Assembly: GCF_006716485.1 (NCBI RefSeq)
Contig: NZ_VFPD01000002.1
Coordinates: forward strand, 612,496 to 676,495
Source of the DNA: Chryseobacterium aquifrigidense
GTDB lineage: Bacteria > Bacteroidota > Bacteroidia > Flavobacteriales > Weeksellaceae
Length of the DNA stretch: 64,000 bases
Direction: 5' to 3'
The notes under the pieces were generated by a model. That model had not been told where the DNA came from. It saw nothing but the letters and a program-made list of their open reading frames with translations, and made no database searches. Positions 44,405 to 53,155 of the stretch are shown piece by piece (the stretch's first letter is position 1; the number at the start of each line of letters is the position of its first letter). A program made the translations under genes and the position numbers.

Positions 44405-45934
44405 TTAAGGCATTTTGAAACCTTTCGTATAAATTCTTCCGTAATCATCCACAAATTTCACCTGTACATTCCCCTGATATTTCTCAAGGATCTTTTCTAC
44501 ATCTTTCTGTGAATTGACCGGCTTGCCATTGACTTCGATGATGATATAGTTATCTACAATTCCGATTTTAGCCATTTCGCTGCCCTCAGAAACGTTTTTG
44601 GCCACTACGCCACTGTTCAGTCCGTATTCTGTTTTAAAACGCTCGGTAAGAGGGTCAAATTCAGCTCCTATTTTTTCCGTTACGCTAAGATCTGCTTTCG
44701 TTCTTGTAGAAGTTCCTCCTTTCTGGTCTCTAAGTGTTACGGTAGTAGTACCTTCTTTACCATTTCTGGAATAGGTTACCTGAACTTTGTCTCCGGGACG
44801 CTTGCTTCCAATAGACATAGAAAGATCAGCAAAGTCTGTGATATCGTAGTTGTCTACTTTAGTGATTACGTCTCCTTTTTTCAGTCCTGCATCTTCAGCA
44901 CCACTGTTTTCACCAAATCCTGTAACATAAATTCCTGAGCCTACTTTCAGATTTGTTTTGAACTGTTTATTATATGAAGTTACCAACTGATCATTCGAAA
45001 GATCTAAAGATTGAACGCCAAGGAATCCTCTCTGTACAATTCCGAATTTCTTGATATCTTCAACAATCTTTCTTGCTAAATTAGAAGGAACGGCAAATCC
45101 GTATCCCTGGTAATATCCTGTAGTAGACTGAATCGCGGAGTTGATCCCGATAAGCTCTCCATTCGTATTTACCAGCGCTCCTCCTGAGTTACCCGGGTTA
45201 ATTGCAGCATCGGTCTGAATGAAACTTTCAATAGGGTTGGTTGCTTTTCCCTGACTTCCTAAGATTCCGATACCTCTTCCTTTTGCAGAAACAATACCTG
45301 CTGTTACCGTAGAATTTAATCCTAATGGATTTCCTACTGCAAGAACCCATTGTCCCACATCAATATTGTCAGAATTTGCAAAATTCAGATAAGGAAGACC
45401 TTTTTCTTCAATCTTCAATAGAGAGATGTCCGTATTAGGGTCTGTTCCTATCAGAGTTGCAATATATGATTTCTTGTTGCTTAATACGACTTCCAGCTTA
45501 TTGGCACCTGCTACCACGTGGTTGTTGGAAATGATATAACCGTCCGGAGAGATGATTACACCAGAACCCATTCCCGATGGCATATTATCAGGAGCCTGCT
45601 GTTGCTTTTGTCTCTGCTGGCCCCTTCCTCCGAAAGGATCTCCGAAGAAAAAGTCAAACAAATCCTGTTCTGAAGCTCTGCTAGATGTTCTGCTTTGGTA
45701 ATTTTTAATGGTAACTACAGCCGGAACGGTTGTTTTAGCCGCTTTTACAAAATCATCACCTACCGCTCCCGTATTCATTCCTGCAAAGGAAGTATTAGGT
45801 GCTGCTGTTGTGAAATACGATTGATCTCCATTGTTGGAGCCATGTCCGAAATATTGTAAAGCTCCAACGGTAGTAGCTCCGGAAATGACTCCAACTACTG
45901 CAAATGGTAATAGTTTTTTTAAAGTACTCTTCAT
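44405..45934 (-). CDS. HtrA/DegP-family periplasmic serine protease with two PDZ domains
   Basis: 509 residues. An N-terminal membrane/signal segment (LLPFAVVGVISGATTVGALQ) precedes a trypsin-like domain with catalytic His139 (SNNHVVAG), Asp169 (NTDISLLKI) and Ser250 (NPGNSGGAL). Two PDZ domains follow (about 310-395 and 430-505; GDVITKVDNYDITDFADLS and DNYIIIEVNGKPVNSQKDVE). It degrades or refolds damaged envelope proteins. The Gln-rich stretch (GQQRQKQQQ, about 105-113) before the protease is the usual flexible loop. It reads alone from a promoter region shared with trhO. Confidence 0.95.
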   Translation of the reverse strand: MKSTLKKLLPFAVVGVISGATTVGALQYFGHGSNNGDQSYFTTAAPNTSFAGMNTGAVGDDFVKAAKTTVPAVVTIKNYQSRTSSRASEQDLFDFFFGDPFGGRGQQRQKQQQAPDNMPSGMGSGVIISPDGYIISNNHVVAGANKLEVVLSNKKSYIATLIGTDPNTDISLLKIEEKGLPYLNFANSDNIDVGQWVLAVGNPLGLNSTVTAGIVSAKGRGIGILGSQGKATNPIESFIQTDAAINPGNSGGALVNTNGELIGINSAIQSTTGYYQGYGFAVPSNLARKIVEDIKKFGIVQRGFLGVQSLDLSNDQLVTSYNKQFKTNLKVGSGIYVTGFGENSGAEDAGLKKGDVITKVDNYDITDFADLSMSIGSKRPGDKVQVTYSRNGKEGTTTVTLRDQKGGTSTRTKADLSVTEKIGAEFDPLTERFKTEYGLNSGVVAKNVSEGSEMAKIGIVDNYIIIEVNGKPVNSQKDVEKILEKYQGNVQVKFVDDYGRIYTKGFKMP

Positions 45935-45986
45935 TGTATATCTTTCTTGTTTATTAATTAATTTTCTTTTTATGTTTTTGAGTAAA

Positions 45987-45994
45987 CAAATTTA
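45987..45994 (-). promoter_or_regulatory. -7 promoter box of the HtrA gene
   Basis: TAAATTTG on the minus strand, 52 bp before the ATG. The 340-bp gap (45935-46274) separates this divergent pair and otherwise holds no gene or clear hairpin. Confidence 0.5.
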
Positions 45995-46232
45995 ATGTTA
46001 AATAAGTAAGCAATTAGCATGCTATGTTTCAATTTTAACTAAAATTTAACGGCTATTATATCATTTTATACCTTATGTCATAATTGTTAGTGCCATAGTT
46101 AACACAACTTAAAAAAAAATTAAAGAAAATATGGCAGACTTATGATACAAAGTCATCAGATTTTTTATTGCATACACGTCAGTATGTACTGTTCGTGATT
46201 TGTGTCATAAATATACTTAATTCAAAAATTAT

Positions 46233-46240
46233 TATCTTTG
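46233..46240 (+). promoter_or_regulatory. -7 promoter box of the trhO gene
   Basis: TATCTTTG fits TAnnTTTG, 34 bp before the ATG. Confidence 0.55.
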
Positions 46241-46274
46241 CAAAAATTTTATTCTCACTTAAAACGTTTATAGC

Positions 46275-47636
46275 ATGCAACTGTATAACACCTTAAGCGC
46301 AGAAGAAAGAGCTCAACTTATTGATGAAGCCGGTAAAGACCGTCTTACTTTGTCTTTCTATGCGTATGCCAAAATCGAAGACCCCAAAAAATTTCGCGAC
46401 GAATTATTTATAGCCTGGAACGCACTGGATGCACTCGGCCGTATTTATGTTGCTACAGAAGGAATCAATGCTCAGATGAGTGTTCCTGCAGATCAGTTTG
46501 AGGCTTTTCGTGATACGCTGGAAGTGTATGACTTCATGAAAGGAATCCGTTTGAACGTAGCGGTAGACCAGGACAATTACTCTTTTTTAAAATTAACCAT
46601 AAAAGTCAGAAACAAAATTGTTGCTGACGGTTTGAATGACGAAACTTTTGATGTGACCAACAAAGGAATTCACTTAAAAGCTCAGGAATTCAATAATTTA
46701 TTAGAAGATCCTAATACGATTGTTGTAGATTTTAGAAATCACTATGAAAGTGAAGTAGGGCATTTTGAAGGTGCTATTACTCCGGACGTAGAAAATTTCA
46801 GAGAAAGTTTACCCATTATCAACGAACAGTTACAGGATTTCAAAGAAGATAAAAACCTGTTGATGTACTGTACAGGTGGAATTCGTTGTGAAAAAGCAAG
46901 TGCTTACTTCAAGCATCAGGGTTTCAAAAACGTTTATCAGCTTGAAGGAGGTATTATCGAATACACGCGCCAGATCAAAGAAGAAGGAATAAAGAGTAAG
47001 TTTATTGGTAAAAACTTTGTATTTGACCACCGTTTAGGGGAGAGAATTACAGACGATATTATTTCACAGTGCCACCAGTGTGGAAAACCTTGTGATAACC
47101 ATACCAACTGTGCAAACGATGCCTGCCATCTATTGTTTATCCAATGTGATGATTGTAAAGCTGCAATGGAAAACTGCTGTTCTACAGAATGCCTGGATAC
47201 CATTCATTTGCCTTGGGACGAACAGGTGAAGTTGAGAAAAGGACTTCAGGTTGGAAATAAAGTATTCAGAAAAGGAAAATCTGATGCTTTGAAATTCAAA
47301 AACTCTGGTGATTTATCAGATAAGCCTTTAGCAAAAGCAGAAACAAAGAATATCCGCCAGAAGATTGCTGTAAAAAAAGAATTGATTGGTAAAGCAGAAC
47401 ATTACTTTTCAAAATCAAAAATTGCACAGTTTTTAATTGAACATAAAGATTTGTCAGTTGGAGATAAAGTATTAATTTGCGGTCCTACAACAGGAGAGCA
47501 GGAAGTAACCATTACTGAAATCTATGCCAACGGAGGTCCTTGTGAAACTGCTAACATCGGAGATCAGATTACTTTTGAACTGCCATTCAGAGTTCGTTTA
47601 TCTGACAAACTGTATAGAATAGTGCAGAACGCATAA
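46275..47636 (+). CDS. trhO: tRNA uridine(34) hydroxylase TrhO (rhodanese family)
   Basis: 453 residues. The N-terminal part (about 20-120; TEGINAQMSVPADQFEAFRD) is the acylphosphatase-like domain of TrhO/YceA. The rhodanese domain (about 130-240) has the active-site Cys199 in MYCTGGIRCEKASAYFKHQG. A Cys-rich stretch follows (SQCHQCGKPCDNHTNCAND), likely a zinc site. The enzyme makes 5-hydroxyuridine at wobble position 34 of some tRNAs. It is about 100 residues longer than the E. coli protein because of a C-terminal extension (about 350-453) that ends in a possible beta domain. Confidence 0.92.
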   Translation: MQLYNTLSAEERAQLIDEAGKDRLTLSFYAYAKIEDPKKFRDELFIAWNALDALGRIYVATEGINAQMSVPADQFEAFRDTLEVYDFMKGIRLNVAVDQDNYSFLKLTIKVRNKIVADGLNDETFDVTNKGIHLKAQEFNNLLEDPNTIVVDFRNHYESEVGHFEGAITPDVENFRESLPIINEQLQDFKEDKNLLMYCTGGIRCEKASAYFKHQGFKNVYQLEGGIIEYTRQIKEEGIKSKFIGKNFVFDHRLGERITDDIISQCHQCGKPCDNHTNCANDACHLLFIQCDDCKAAMENCCSTECLDTIHLPWDEQVKLRKGLQVGNKVFRKGKSDALKFKNSGDLSDKPLAKAETKNIRQKIAVKKELIGKAEHYFSKSKIAQFLIEHKDLSVGDKVLICGPTTGEQEVTITEIYANGGPCETANIGDQITFELPFRVRLSDKLYRIVQNA

Positions 47637-47698
47637 TCCTAGTAAACTTCAAAAGCCTGTAGGTAACAATTATTTCAGTTAAAAACAACTTAATAATT

Positions 47699-48274
47699 AT
47701 GCTAAAAGCTGAGCTTAGAAAAAAATATACCCAAAAAAGAAAAGCCTTGTCTACCGATGAGGCTTTCTTGTTATCTGAGAAGGTTTTTGAAAATTTCATC
47801 CAATATTTCAAACCAAAAGAATCAGAGAAAGTACACATTTTCATTCCAATTCCGGCAAGAAAGGAAATCGGTACCCAAATCTTCATTCAATACTTTTTAG
47901 CAAAGAATATCCATGTCTATGTGCCTAAAATTGTAGGTGACGAACTTATTAATATTGAAATCTTTGAAGACACCGTTTTTGAAACCAATCATTGGGGGAT
48001 TTCAGAACCGGTCTCCAATATGGATTCTGGTGAAAAATACTTTCATTACGTGATTACCCCTTTGTTGTATTGCGACAAAGAAGGAAATAGAGTAGGATAT
48101 GGTAAAGGTTTCTATGACGGATTGTTTCAGACGATATCCGGAGAGACAAAAAAAATCGGAGTCAATTATTTTGACCCCGATGAATATGTGGATGATACCT
48201 GGGAAAATGATATTCCCCTGGACTACCTGGTTACTCCTACAGAAGTACTGTCTTTCTTAAGTGGCTTGGAATAA
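47699..48274 (+). CDS. 5-formyltetrahydrofolate cyclo-ligase
   Basis: 191 residues. Family marks are the basic N-terminal helix (MLKAELRKKYTQKRKALST), the middle IPARKEIGTQIFIQYFL, and the nucleotide/folate-binding motif GNRVGYGKGFYDGLF. It uses ATP to turn 5-formyl-THF into 5,10-methenyl-THF. The last 52 bases overlap the 3' end of the convergent lipoprotein gene at 48223-48804. Confidence 0.93.
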   Translation: MLKAELRKKYTQKRKALSTDEAFLLSEKVFENFIQYFKPKESEKVHIFIPIPARKEIGTQIFIQYFLAKNIHVYVPKIVGDELINIEIFEDTVFETNHWGISEPVSNMDSGEKYFHYVITPLLYCDKEGNRVGYGKGFYDGLFQTISGETKKIGVNYFDPDEYVDDTWENDIPLDYLVTPTEVLSFLSGLE

Positions 48275-48804
48275 AAATCTAAAAAGTAGAATTTAAACTC
48301 TTTTTTAAGCTTGGAAGTGGAAAGCAGTATATATTGTGCATTCTTTTCAAAGCTTCCCAGCGACTTGTTTTTATTATCAAAATACTCCACATTGAACTTG
48401 GCGTAGTCTAATGTATCTTTTTTATAAAACTCTTTATATACATTCAGGTTGCTGACTTTTGCTGTTTTTGCTTTCATGCTGTCCAGTTCCTTCAGTAATT
48501 TTTTAAAGGTCAGAGAATCCGGTTTGTGAAAATAGCTTTCCATCTGGGAATAGATAACAGTATCTATTTCCGTATTCCTGTTTCCGCTAAGATATAGAGT
48601 AGAAAGATCCAGAAGTTCCTGAACTTTCTGTTTGGTGATGGAATTAATAGCCTGCATACTATCCATTTGCACGGCAGGATAGCTTTTTTCATTGTTGCTG
48701 TTTCGTAGTTTATCGAGGTCGCTTACCTCTGAGGTTTTATTATTACAGGCAATAACTAAAGTCAGAAGCACGGTGAAAATTAAAAAATTACTTATTCTTT
48801 TCAT
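48223..48804 (-). CDS. Lipoprotein of unknown function
   Basis: 193 residues from the Met at 48804, chosen because it gives a lipoprotein signal (MKRISNFLIFTVLLTLVIAC). An upstream Met at 48837 would overlap the previous gene by 50 bases. The mature part is helical and charged (SITKQKVQELLDLSTLYLSG, KKLLKELDSMKAKTAKVSNL). No family is recognised. Its start overlaps the end of the gene upstream (48788-49969) by 17 bp, which implies translational coupling. Confidence 0.72.
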   Translation of the reverse strand: MKRISNFLIFTVLLTLVIACNNKTSEVSDLDKLRNSNNEKSYPAVQMDSMQAINSITKQKVQELLDLSTLYLSGNRNTEIDTVIYSQMESYFHKPDSLTFKKLLKELDSMKAKTAKVSNLNVYKEFYKKDTLDYAKFNVEYFDNKNKSLGSFEKNAQYILLSTSKLKKEFKFYFLDFYSKPLKKDSTSVGVTR

Positions 48805-49969
48805 CTGTGGTAGCAATTTTAAATTTGATGGATACAATTTTACCTTTGATATCCTTTTTCATTTCTATTACATTCAGGTTTTTCAGAGAGGTTGTTGGAG
48901 TCGTTACCAGAGTGATATACTTCTGCTTATCCAGTCTTTCAATGCCGTAAGTATCATTATCATAGACCTGATAGATCACTGCATTACTGCTGATCAGATT
49001 TTCCAGCTGATTCCTTTTCTGTTTAATCAGTGCAACCTGCTCATCTGGATTCCCGCCTTTGATGTCTTTTATAGAGAAATAATACACAGCCATCTTGTAA
49101 TCATCTGGCTTTAGTTCTATTTTTTCTTCTTCAGGAGCATTTTCAAGGTTTCTGTTTACCTCCAATGGTTCGTAGAAAGGAGCGCTGATTCGCATTTTCA
49201 GATTTTTATCCTTGGTAGAATAATAAAAACACTCGCCCGGTTTTATTTTATACATCAATGGAGATTCGTTTTCTTTCACCACCATTATTTCTAAGGTATT
49301 GATTACAGAAACTCCTCTGTCTTTGTCGATGAAGCAATATTTATAAGTTTTTGAAAAAAGAACATCTTTAAATCCTAAAATACCGGTGATGGTAATCAAA
49401 ACTGAAGTAACGAGTGCCCAGGCATTCTTTTTGAAGAAATTTTTCTTTGCCGGAGCAGGTGAAATTTCAATTTCATTAGCAGTTGTCTTGTTTTTTGTAA
49501 ATAACTGATTATCAGTAATTGATTTTTGTAAATCAATGTTTTCCTGGGTGTTTATTTCAACTTTTTTGGGCTGAATTTCAGTTTTTGGTAGTTCAGGAGC
49601 CGAAGACACTGTTTTTTCAAGTTCATCAATTTCTTCCTCCTCCGGAATTTCATTTTCCTGTAGTAATTCACCGGCAAAAAGATGTTGCTTTTTGAACTCG
49701 TACCATGAGTCGTAACCTGCATAAATACTCAATAAATTGAGCATATCTATCCTTGGTAATTTAGTAACTGGTGAATTTTTAAAATAGGTATAAAATGACT
49801 TTTCACTGATGTTACCTTTCGCTTTTTTTCGAAGGTCTTCCTGAAAATATATAATATCTATACCCTTCCACTTGGATATGTCATCCTGCGAAGGGGTATA
49901 TTCTTTTAAGTATTGACCCTGAACATCCTTTTTTAGCTGTTCAAAGTGTAATAGATCTAAATCTGTCAA
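48788..49969 (-). CDS. Single-pass membrane protein of unknown function
   Basis: 393 residues. The first 110 residues are cytoplasmic and helical (DDISKWKGIDIIYFQEDLRK, NLLSIYAGYDSWYEFKKQ), resembling uncharacterised flavobacterial regulators. A Glu/Lys-rich linker (about 110-170) leads to one membrane helix (AWALVTSVLITITGILGF), then a probable extracytoplasmic beta-rich domain (about 210-390). The layout (cytoplasmic domain, single helix, periplasmic domain) resembles an anti-sigma or sensor protein, but no match is certain. The downstream lipoprotein gene overlaps it and may be its partner. Confidence 0.7.
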   Translation of the reverse strand: MTDLDLLHFEQLKKDVQGQYLKEYTPSQDDISKWKGIDIIYFQEDLRKKAKGNISEKSFYTYFKNSPVTKLPRIDMLNLLSIYAGYDSWYEFKKQHLFAGELLQENEIPEEEEIDELEKTVSSAPELPKTEIQPKKVEINTQENIDLQKSITDNQLFTKNKTTANEIEISPAPAKKNFFKKNAWALVTSVLITITGILGFKDVLFSKTYKYCFIDKDRGVSVINTLEIMVVKENESPLMYKIKPGECFYYSTKDKNLKMRISAPFYEPLEVNRNLENAPEEEKIELKPDDYKMAVYYFSIKDIKGGNPDEQVALIKQKRNQLENLISSNAVIYQVYDNDTYGIERLDKQKYITLVTTPTTSLKNLNVIEMKKDIKGKIVSIKFKIATTDEKNK

Positions 49970-50029
49970 TTTTTCAAAAAATAATTAAATTGTTGATTAT
50001 CAGCTATGTTTTTTTGTAAAACTATTTTA

Positions 50030-50060
50030 CAAAGGTATTACAATTATTTTTCATAGACAA
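50030..50060 (-). promoter_or_regulatory. Promoter of the membrane-protein gene
   Basis: On the minus strand: TTG (50058-50060), 20-bp spacer, TACCTTTG (50030-50037). It lies back to back with the plus-strand -7 box at 50076-50083. Confidence 0.6.
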
Positions 50061-50075
50061 ATTTTCTAACTGCTC

Positions 50076-50083
50076 TACCTTTG
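50076..50083 (+). promoter_or_regulatory. -7 promoter box of the Ala-rich lipoprotein gene
   Basis: TACCTTTG, 69 bp before the ATG; same sequence as the divergent -7 box nearby. Confidence 0.5.
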
Positions 50084-50152
50084 TCTTGTTCAAATAACAG
50101 AACAGAAGAAAATTTTATAAAACAATATTAACAAAATTAAATTTAATTTATT

Positions 50153-50482
50153 ATGAAAAAGTCATTATTCGTAGCTGCTATCGCTGCAATCTCTCTAGTT
50201 GCTTGTAAAAAAACTGAAGCTACTGCTACTGAAGGTACAACTGATTCTGCTGCTGCTACTGTAGCTGATTCTGCTGCTGTAGTTTCTGATTCAGCTGCTA
50301 AAGTTGTTGATTCTGCTGCAACTACTGCTGTAGAAGCTACTAAAGATGCTGCTGCTGCTACTACTGCTGCTGGTGCTGAAGTTGCTAAAGATGCTGCTAA
50401 AGGTGCTGCTGACGCTGCTAAAGGTGCTGCTGATGCTGCTAAAGGAGCTGCTGATGCTGCTAAAGATGCTGCTAAGAAATAA
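50153..50482 (+). CDS. Ala/Lys-rich repeat lipoprotein
   Basis: 109 residues: a lipoprotein signal (MKKSLFVAAIAAISLVAC, Cys18), then a low-complexity body made of repeats such as DSAAKVVDSAATTAVEATKD and KGAADAAKGAADAAK. This should form a long amphipathic helix or coiled coil, like small envelope spacers or LEA-like proteins. Almost every Ala codon is GCT, so the DNA is a near-perfect GCT-rich tract; this fits strong expression or repeat expansion. It has a promoter and a terminator of its own. Confidence 0.85.
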   Translation: MKKSLFVAAIAAISLVACKKTEATATEGTTDSAAATVADSAAVVSDSAAKVVDSAATTAVEATKDAAAATTAAGAEVAKDAAKGAADAAKGAADAAKGAADAAKDAAKK

Positions 50483-50508
50483 TTCTAGCATACGCTTAAC
50501 AATAAAAG

Positions 50509-50536
50509 AACCGTTTCACCCAGTGAAACGGTTTTT
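50509..50536 (+). terminator. Terminator of the Ala-rich lipoprotein gene
   Basis: AACCGTTTCAC / GTGAAACGGTT, a perfect 11-bp stem with a 3-base loop followed by a T run, 26 bp after the stop codon. Confidence 0.88.
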
Positions 50537-50540
50537 TTAT

Positions 50541-50600
50541 GCTTAGTCATTGCGAGCCTTAGCTTAGTCATTGCGAGCCGTAGGCGAAGCAATCTCATTA
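50541..50600. repeat. REP-like repeat with a tandem GCTTAGTCATTGCGAGCC unit
   Basis: The 18-bp unit occurs at 50541-50558 and 50562-50579, followed by GTAGGCGAAGCAATCTCA. The 'TCATTGCGAGC ... GAAGCAATCTC' wording is a widespread intergenic palindromic repeat type (TTGCGAGC pairs in part with GAAGCAA). No gene is present. Confidence 0.6.
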
Positions 50601-50634
50601 ATAATAAAGTTCAATAAAGAATAGCCCAATATAT

Positions 50635-51402
50635 CTAGCCTTTCTTCTGTCTTAAAGATTCGTAGCAGGTAATAGCTACCGCATTGCTTAAGTTCAAAGA
50701 ATCAATACTTCCAGCCATAGGAATTAATGTGTTTTTTCCTTTTCCAATCCAGAAATCACTCAATCCGGAATGTTCCGTCCCGAATAATACCGCAGAACGC
50801 TGTCTGAAATCTCTCTTATAAAGATCTTCAGCACTTTCGTCCATCAACGTTGTGTAGATACTGAAGCTGTTTTTTTGCAGGAATTCCAAAGTTTCTTCAT
50901 TTTCAGCCTGATATACTTCCATCCCGAAAAGACATCCTACACTGGATCTGATCACATTAGGATTGTAGAAATCGGTTTTTCCGTCAGCAACAATCAGAGC
51001 ATCAATCCCAAATGCTTCACAACTTCTTAAAATAGCTCCAAGATTTCCTGGTTTTTCCACTCCTTCCACAATGATTACCGTAGAATTTTCTTTAGGAACA
51101 AATGCTGAAAGTGAATTTTCTTTGGCATGGTAGACCCCGATAATTCCTTCAGAACTTCCTCTGTAAGCAATTTTTTCATATACTTTCTCGTTTACATAAT
51201 GGATTTTTCCCTCGGGAAGAGTTCCTTTAAAGATATTTTCACAGATAAAGAACTCCAGCGGTTCAAAATCATACTGCATGGCTCTTTCATTTTCCTGCTG
51301 GCCTTCTACTACAAAAACTTTGGACTTTTTACGAAATCTATTGTCAGTAAGGAGCTTAGTGACATTTTTTATTTTATCGTTTTGGAAACTTTCTATCAAC
51401 AT
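50635..51402 (-). CDS. TrmH/SpoU-family RNA 2'-O-methyltransferase
   Basis: 255 residues. The N-terminal 90 residues are a substrate-binding domain (NRFRKKSKVFVVEGQQENER). The SPOUT domain has motif 1 (VEKPGNLGAILRSCEAFGID), motif 2 (AVLFGTEHSGLSD) and motif 3 (LIPMAGSIDSLNLSNAVAIT), all typical of the trefoil-knot SAM fold. It methylates the ribose of a tRNA or rRNA; the target cannot be read off the sequence. A -7 box (TAATTTTG, minus strand, 51407-51414) ends 4 bp before the ATG. Confidence 0.92.
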   Translation of the reverse strand: MLIESFQNDKIKNVTKLLTDNRFRKKSKVFVVEGQQENERAMQYDFEPLEFFICENIFKGTLPEGKIHYVNEKVYEKIAYRGSSEGIIGVYHAKENSLSAFVPKENSTVIIVEGVEKPGNLGAILRSCEAFGIDALIVADGKTDFYNPNVIRSSVGCLFGMEVYQAENEETLEFLQKNSFSIYTTLMDESAEDLYKRDFRQRSAVLFGTEHSGLSDFWIGKGKNTLIPMAGSIDSLNLSNAVAITCYESLRQKKG

Positions 51403-51422
51403 GCTGCAAAATTATGCAAAAT

Positions 51423-52214
51423 TTATGATTGAACTTCTCTGGTTTTGACAAAAAGGCTTTTCCAATTGATCTCAACAGGAATTTTATGTTTCTTTTTAAA
51501 ATTGATAACAACTGCGATCATGATGATAATAGAAAAGACTTTATAAATATTTCCATAGAGATTTCCTGAAACATTTTCTGATACAGAAAAGATTTCCCAA
51601 TACAGATTCATATAAAAATGAAGAAAAACAGCCGTCCAAAGGTTGTATCCGGATTCAAAGTAGACCCACGCAAAAAATATTGAACCCAAAAATGTAATAA
51701 CAAAAATCTCAACAAGTTCTGTTATGTTATGGCTTTGGTATAAATGGACCTGTGCAAAGAGCATCGAACCAAATAATGCTGACGATAAAAAACCAAGCCT
51801 GGTAAATCTGTACACAATTCCGATAAGAAAAGCTCTGAAAATAATCTCTTCAAAGAAAGCTGACGAAACAGTGTTGATGAATAGAGCTTCAAAGTCGATT
51901 GCAGTGAGCATTTTAAAATGAAACAGATATCCGGTGAGCATAGGAAGAGTTCCGGCAAATGCCAATGTAAATCCTTTAAAAATAGGTTTATTTAAAGAAA
52001 ACAGATCCCAAATACTTCTTTCGGGAATCAAAATCTTCAACGTAATAACCAGCGGAATTAAAGTAATGGAATATGCAATGACATGCGCAATAGCTTTGCT
52101 GTGAAAAACTTCTTTTGAAAAGACCTGAATGTTTTTGAAACAGAAGAAATCAAAGAAATAATAGAAGGTAAAACCCAAAATAAAGATTAGAATGAAGCGG
52201 ATGTTTTTACTCAT
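51423..52214 (-). CDS. CPBP-family intramembrane metalloprotease (CAAX protease-like)
   Basis: 263 residues with about eight membrane helices. The catalytic motifs are EExxxR (SAFFEEIIFRAFLIG), a His in FAQVHLYQSHN and a His in FLHFYMNLYWE. Family members include prenyl-protein proteases and bacteriocin-immunity proteins. The gene lies 20 bp upstream of the SPOUT methyltransferase gene on the same strand. The substrate is unknown. Confidence 0.88.
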   Translation of the reverse strand: MSKNIRFILIFILGFTFYYFFDFFCFKNIQVFSKEVFHSKAIAHVIAYSITLIPLVITLKILIPERSIWDLFSLNKPIFKGFTLAFAGTLPMLTGYLFHFKMLTAIDFEALFINTVSSAFFEEIIFRAFLIGIVYRFTRLGFLSSALFGSMLFAQVHLYQSHNITELVEIFVITFLGSIFFAWVYFESGYNLWTAVFLHFYMNLYWEIFSVSENVSGNLYGNIYKVFSIIIMIAVVINFKKKHKIPVEINWKSLFVKTREVQS

Positions 52215-52304
52215 GTTTGTTAATTTTGAGCAAAAATGTAGCTTTTAATCAATGCTTTCAAGGTAAAGTGATGAATGACAAAGAAGAGTGACGAATGACA
52301 AAAT

Positions 52305-53144
52305 TTATGAACTTCGCTTTTGCAGCTGAGGGATGATTGTGGTAATAAAACTTCTTGAAACAGGAATTTCAAAATCAAGTTCCGGAAGAATTAATTTATA
52401 ACCTTGCGCATTACCTTTCAAATCTTGTACCTTTCTAAGATTGACAATATAAGAACGGTGACATTTTTTGACAGCATCAGTTTCGATCTGTTGTAAAACA
52501 TTGTATAAACTTATTCTGATCAATATTTTTTTTACATTTTTATTCTCTAAAAAATAAAAGGTACAATAATTTTCCATCGACTGAACGCACAGAAAATCAT
52601 TTTCGCTGATCATTAGTTCTGTATGCTGTGCTGATATTTTTAATAGAGTTTCCGGTAATTCAAGATCTGAAACCGGAAGATGCCGAGAAATATCGCGGGC
52701 CGTATTTTCATGAATATTCTTTAAATAAATATATCTGGATAAAATATATATGATAGAAATAGGAATACCTATTGCAAGAGAATAAAGTAACATATAAAAA
52801 TAATTACCCAGATCCAGTTCTACATGGCTTAAAAAGAATGAATTATAAAAGTAGGATAGGACAGAACCTAAAAAAAGGATGAGAATTATTTTTAGGAGCT
52901 CAGCACCGATATTCCAGTTGGTAAAACGGGAAGTTATAAGATTGGCCATAAAAAATGCAGTTCCGAAGATAATGCAATAAGGGAAGAGCAATAAAAACTT
53001 ATAGGGATGATGAAAGGTCTCCGTACCGAAAGGTTGAAAAATAATCAAAAACAGATACACCAAAATTCCTGCTCCAAGGGAAGAAACGAAAATTTCTGTG
53101 AAAGATTCGGATTTTGGGTATGGATAGGCTGTAAATGAAAACAT
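52305..53144 (-). CDS. Membrane-bound LytTR-family transcriptional regulator
   Basis: 279 residues: four predicted membrane helices in the first 150 residues (ILVYLFLIIFQPFGT, FLLLFPYCIIFGTAFFMANL, ILILFLGSVLSYFYNSFFL, YMLLYSLAIGIPISIIYILS) and a C-terminal LytTR DNA-binding domain (about 180-275; LCVQSMENYCTFYFLENKNV, HRSYIVNLRKVQDLKGNAQG). It has no receiver domain, so it may sense a signal at the membrane directly. It starts 11 bp after the rmuC stop codon, so the two genes are probably co-transcribed. Confidence 0.88.
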   Translation of the reverse strand: MFSFTAYPYPKSESFTEIFVSSLGAGILVYLFLIIFQPFGTETFHHPYKFLLLFPYCIIFGTAFFMANLITSRFTNWNIGAELLKIILILFLGSVLSYFYNSFFLSHVELDLGNYFYMLLYSLAIGIPISIIYILSRYIYLKNIHENTARDISRHLPVSDLELPETLLKISAQHTELMISENDFLCVQSMENYCTFYFLENKNVKKILIRISLYNVLQQIETDAVKKCHRSYIVNLRKVQDLKGNAQGYKLILPELDFEIPVSRSFITTIIPQLQKRSS

Positions 53145-53155
53145 AACCTCCGGTT

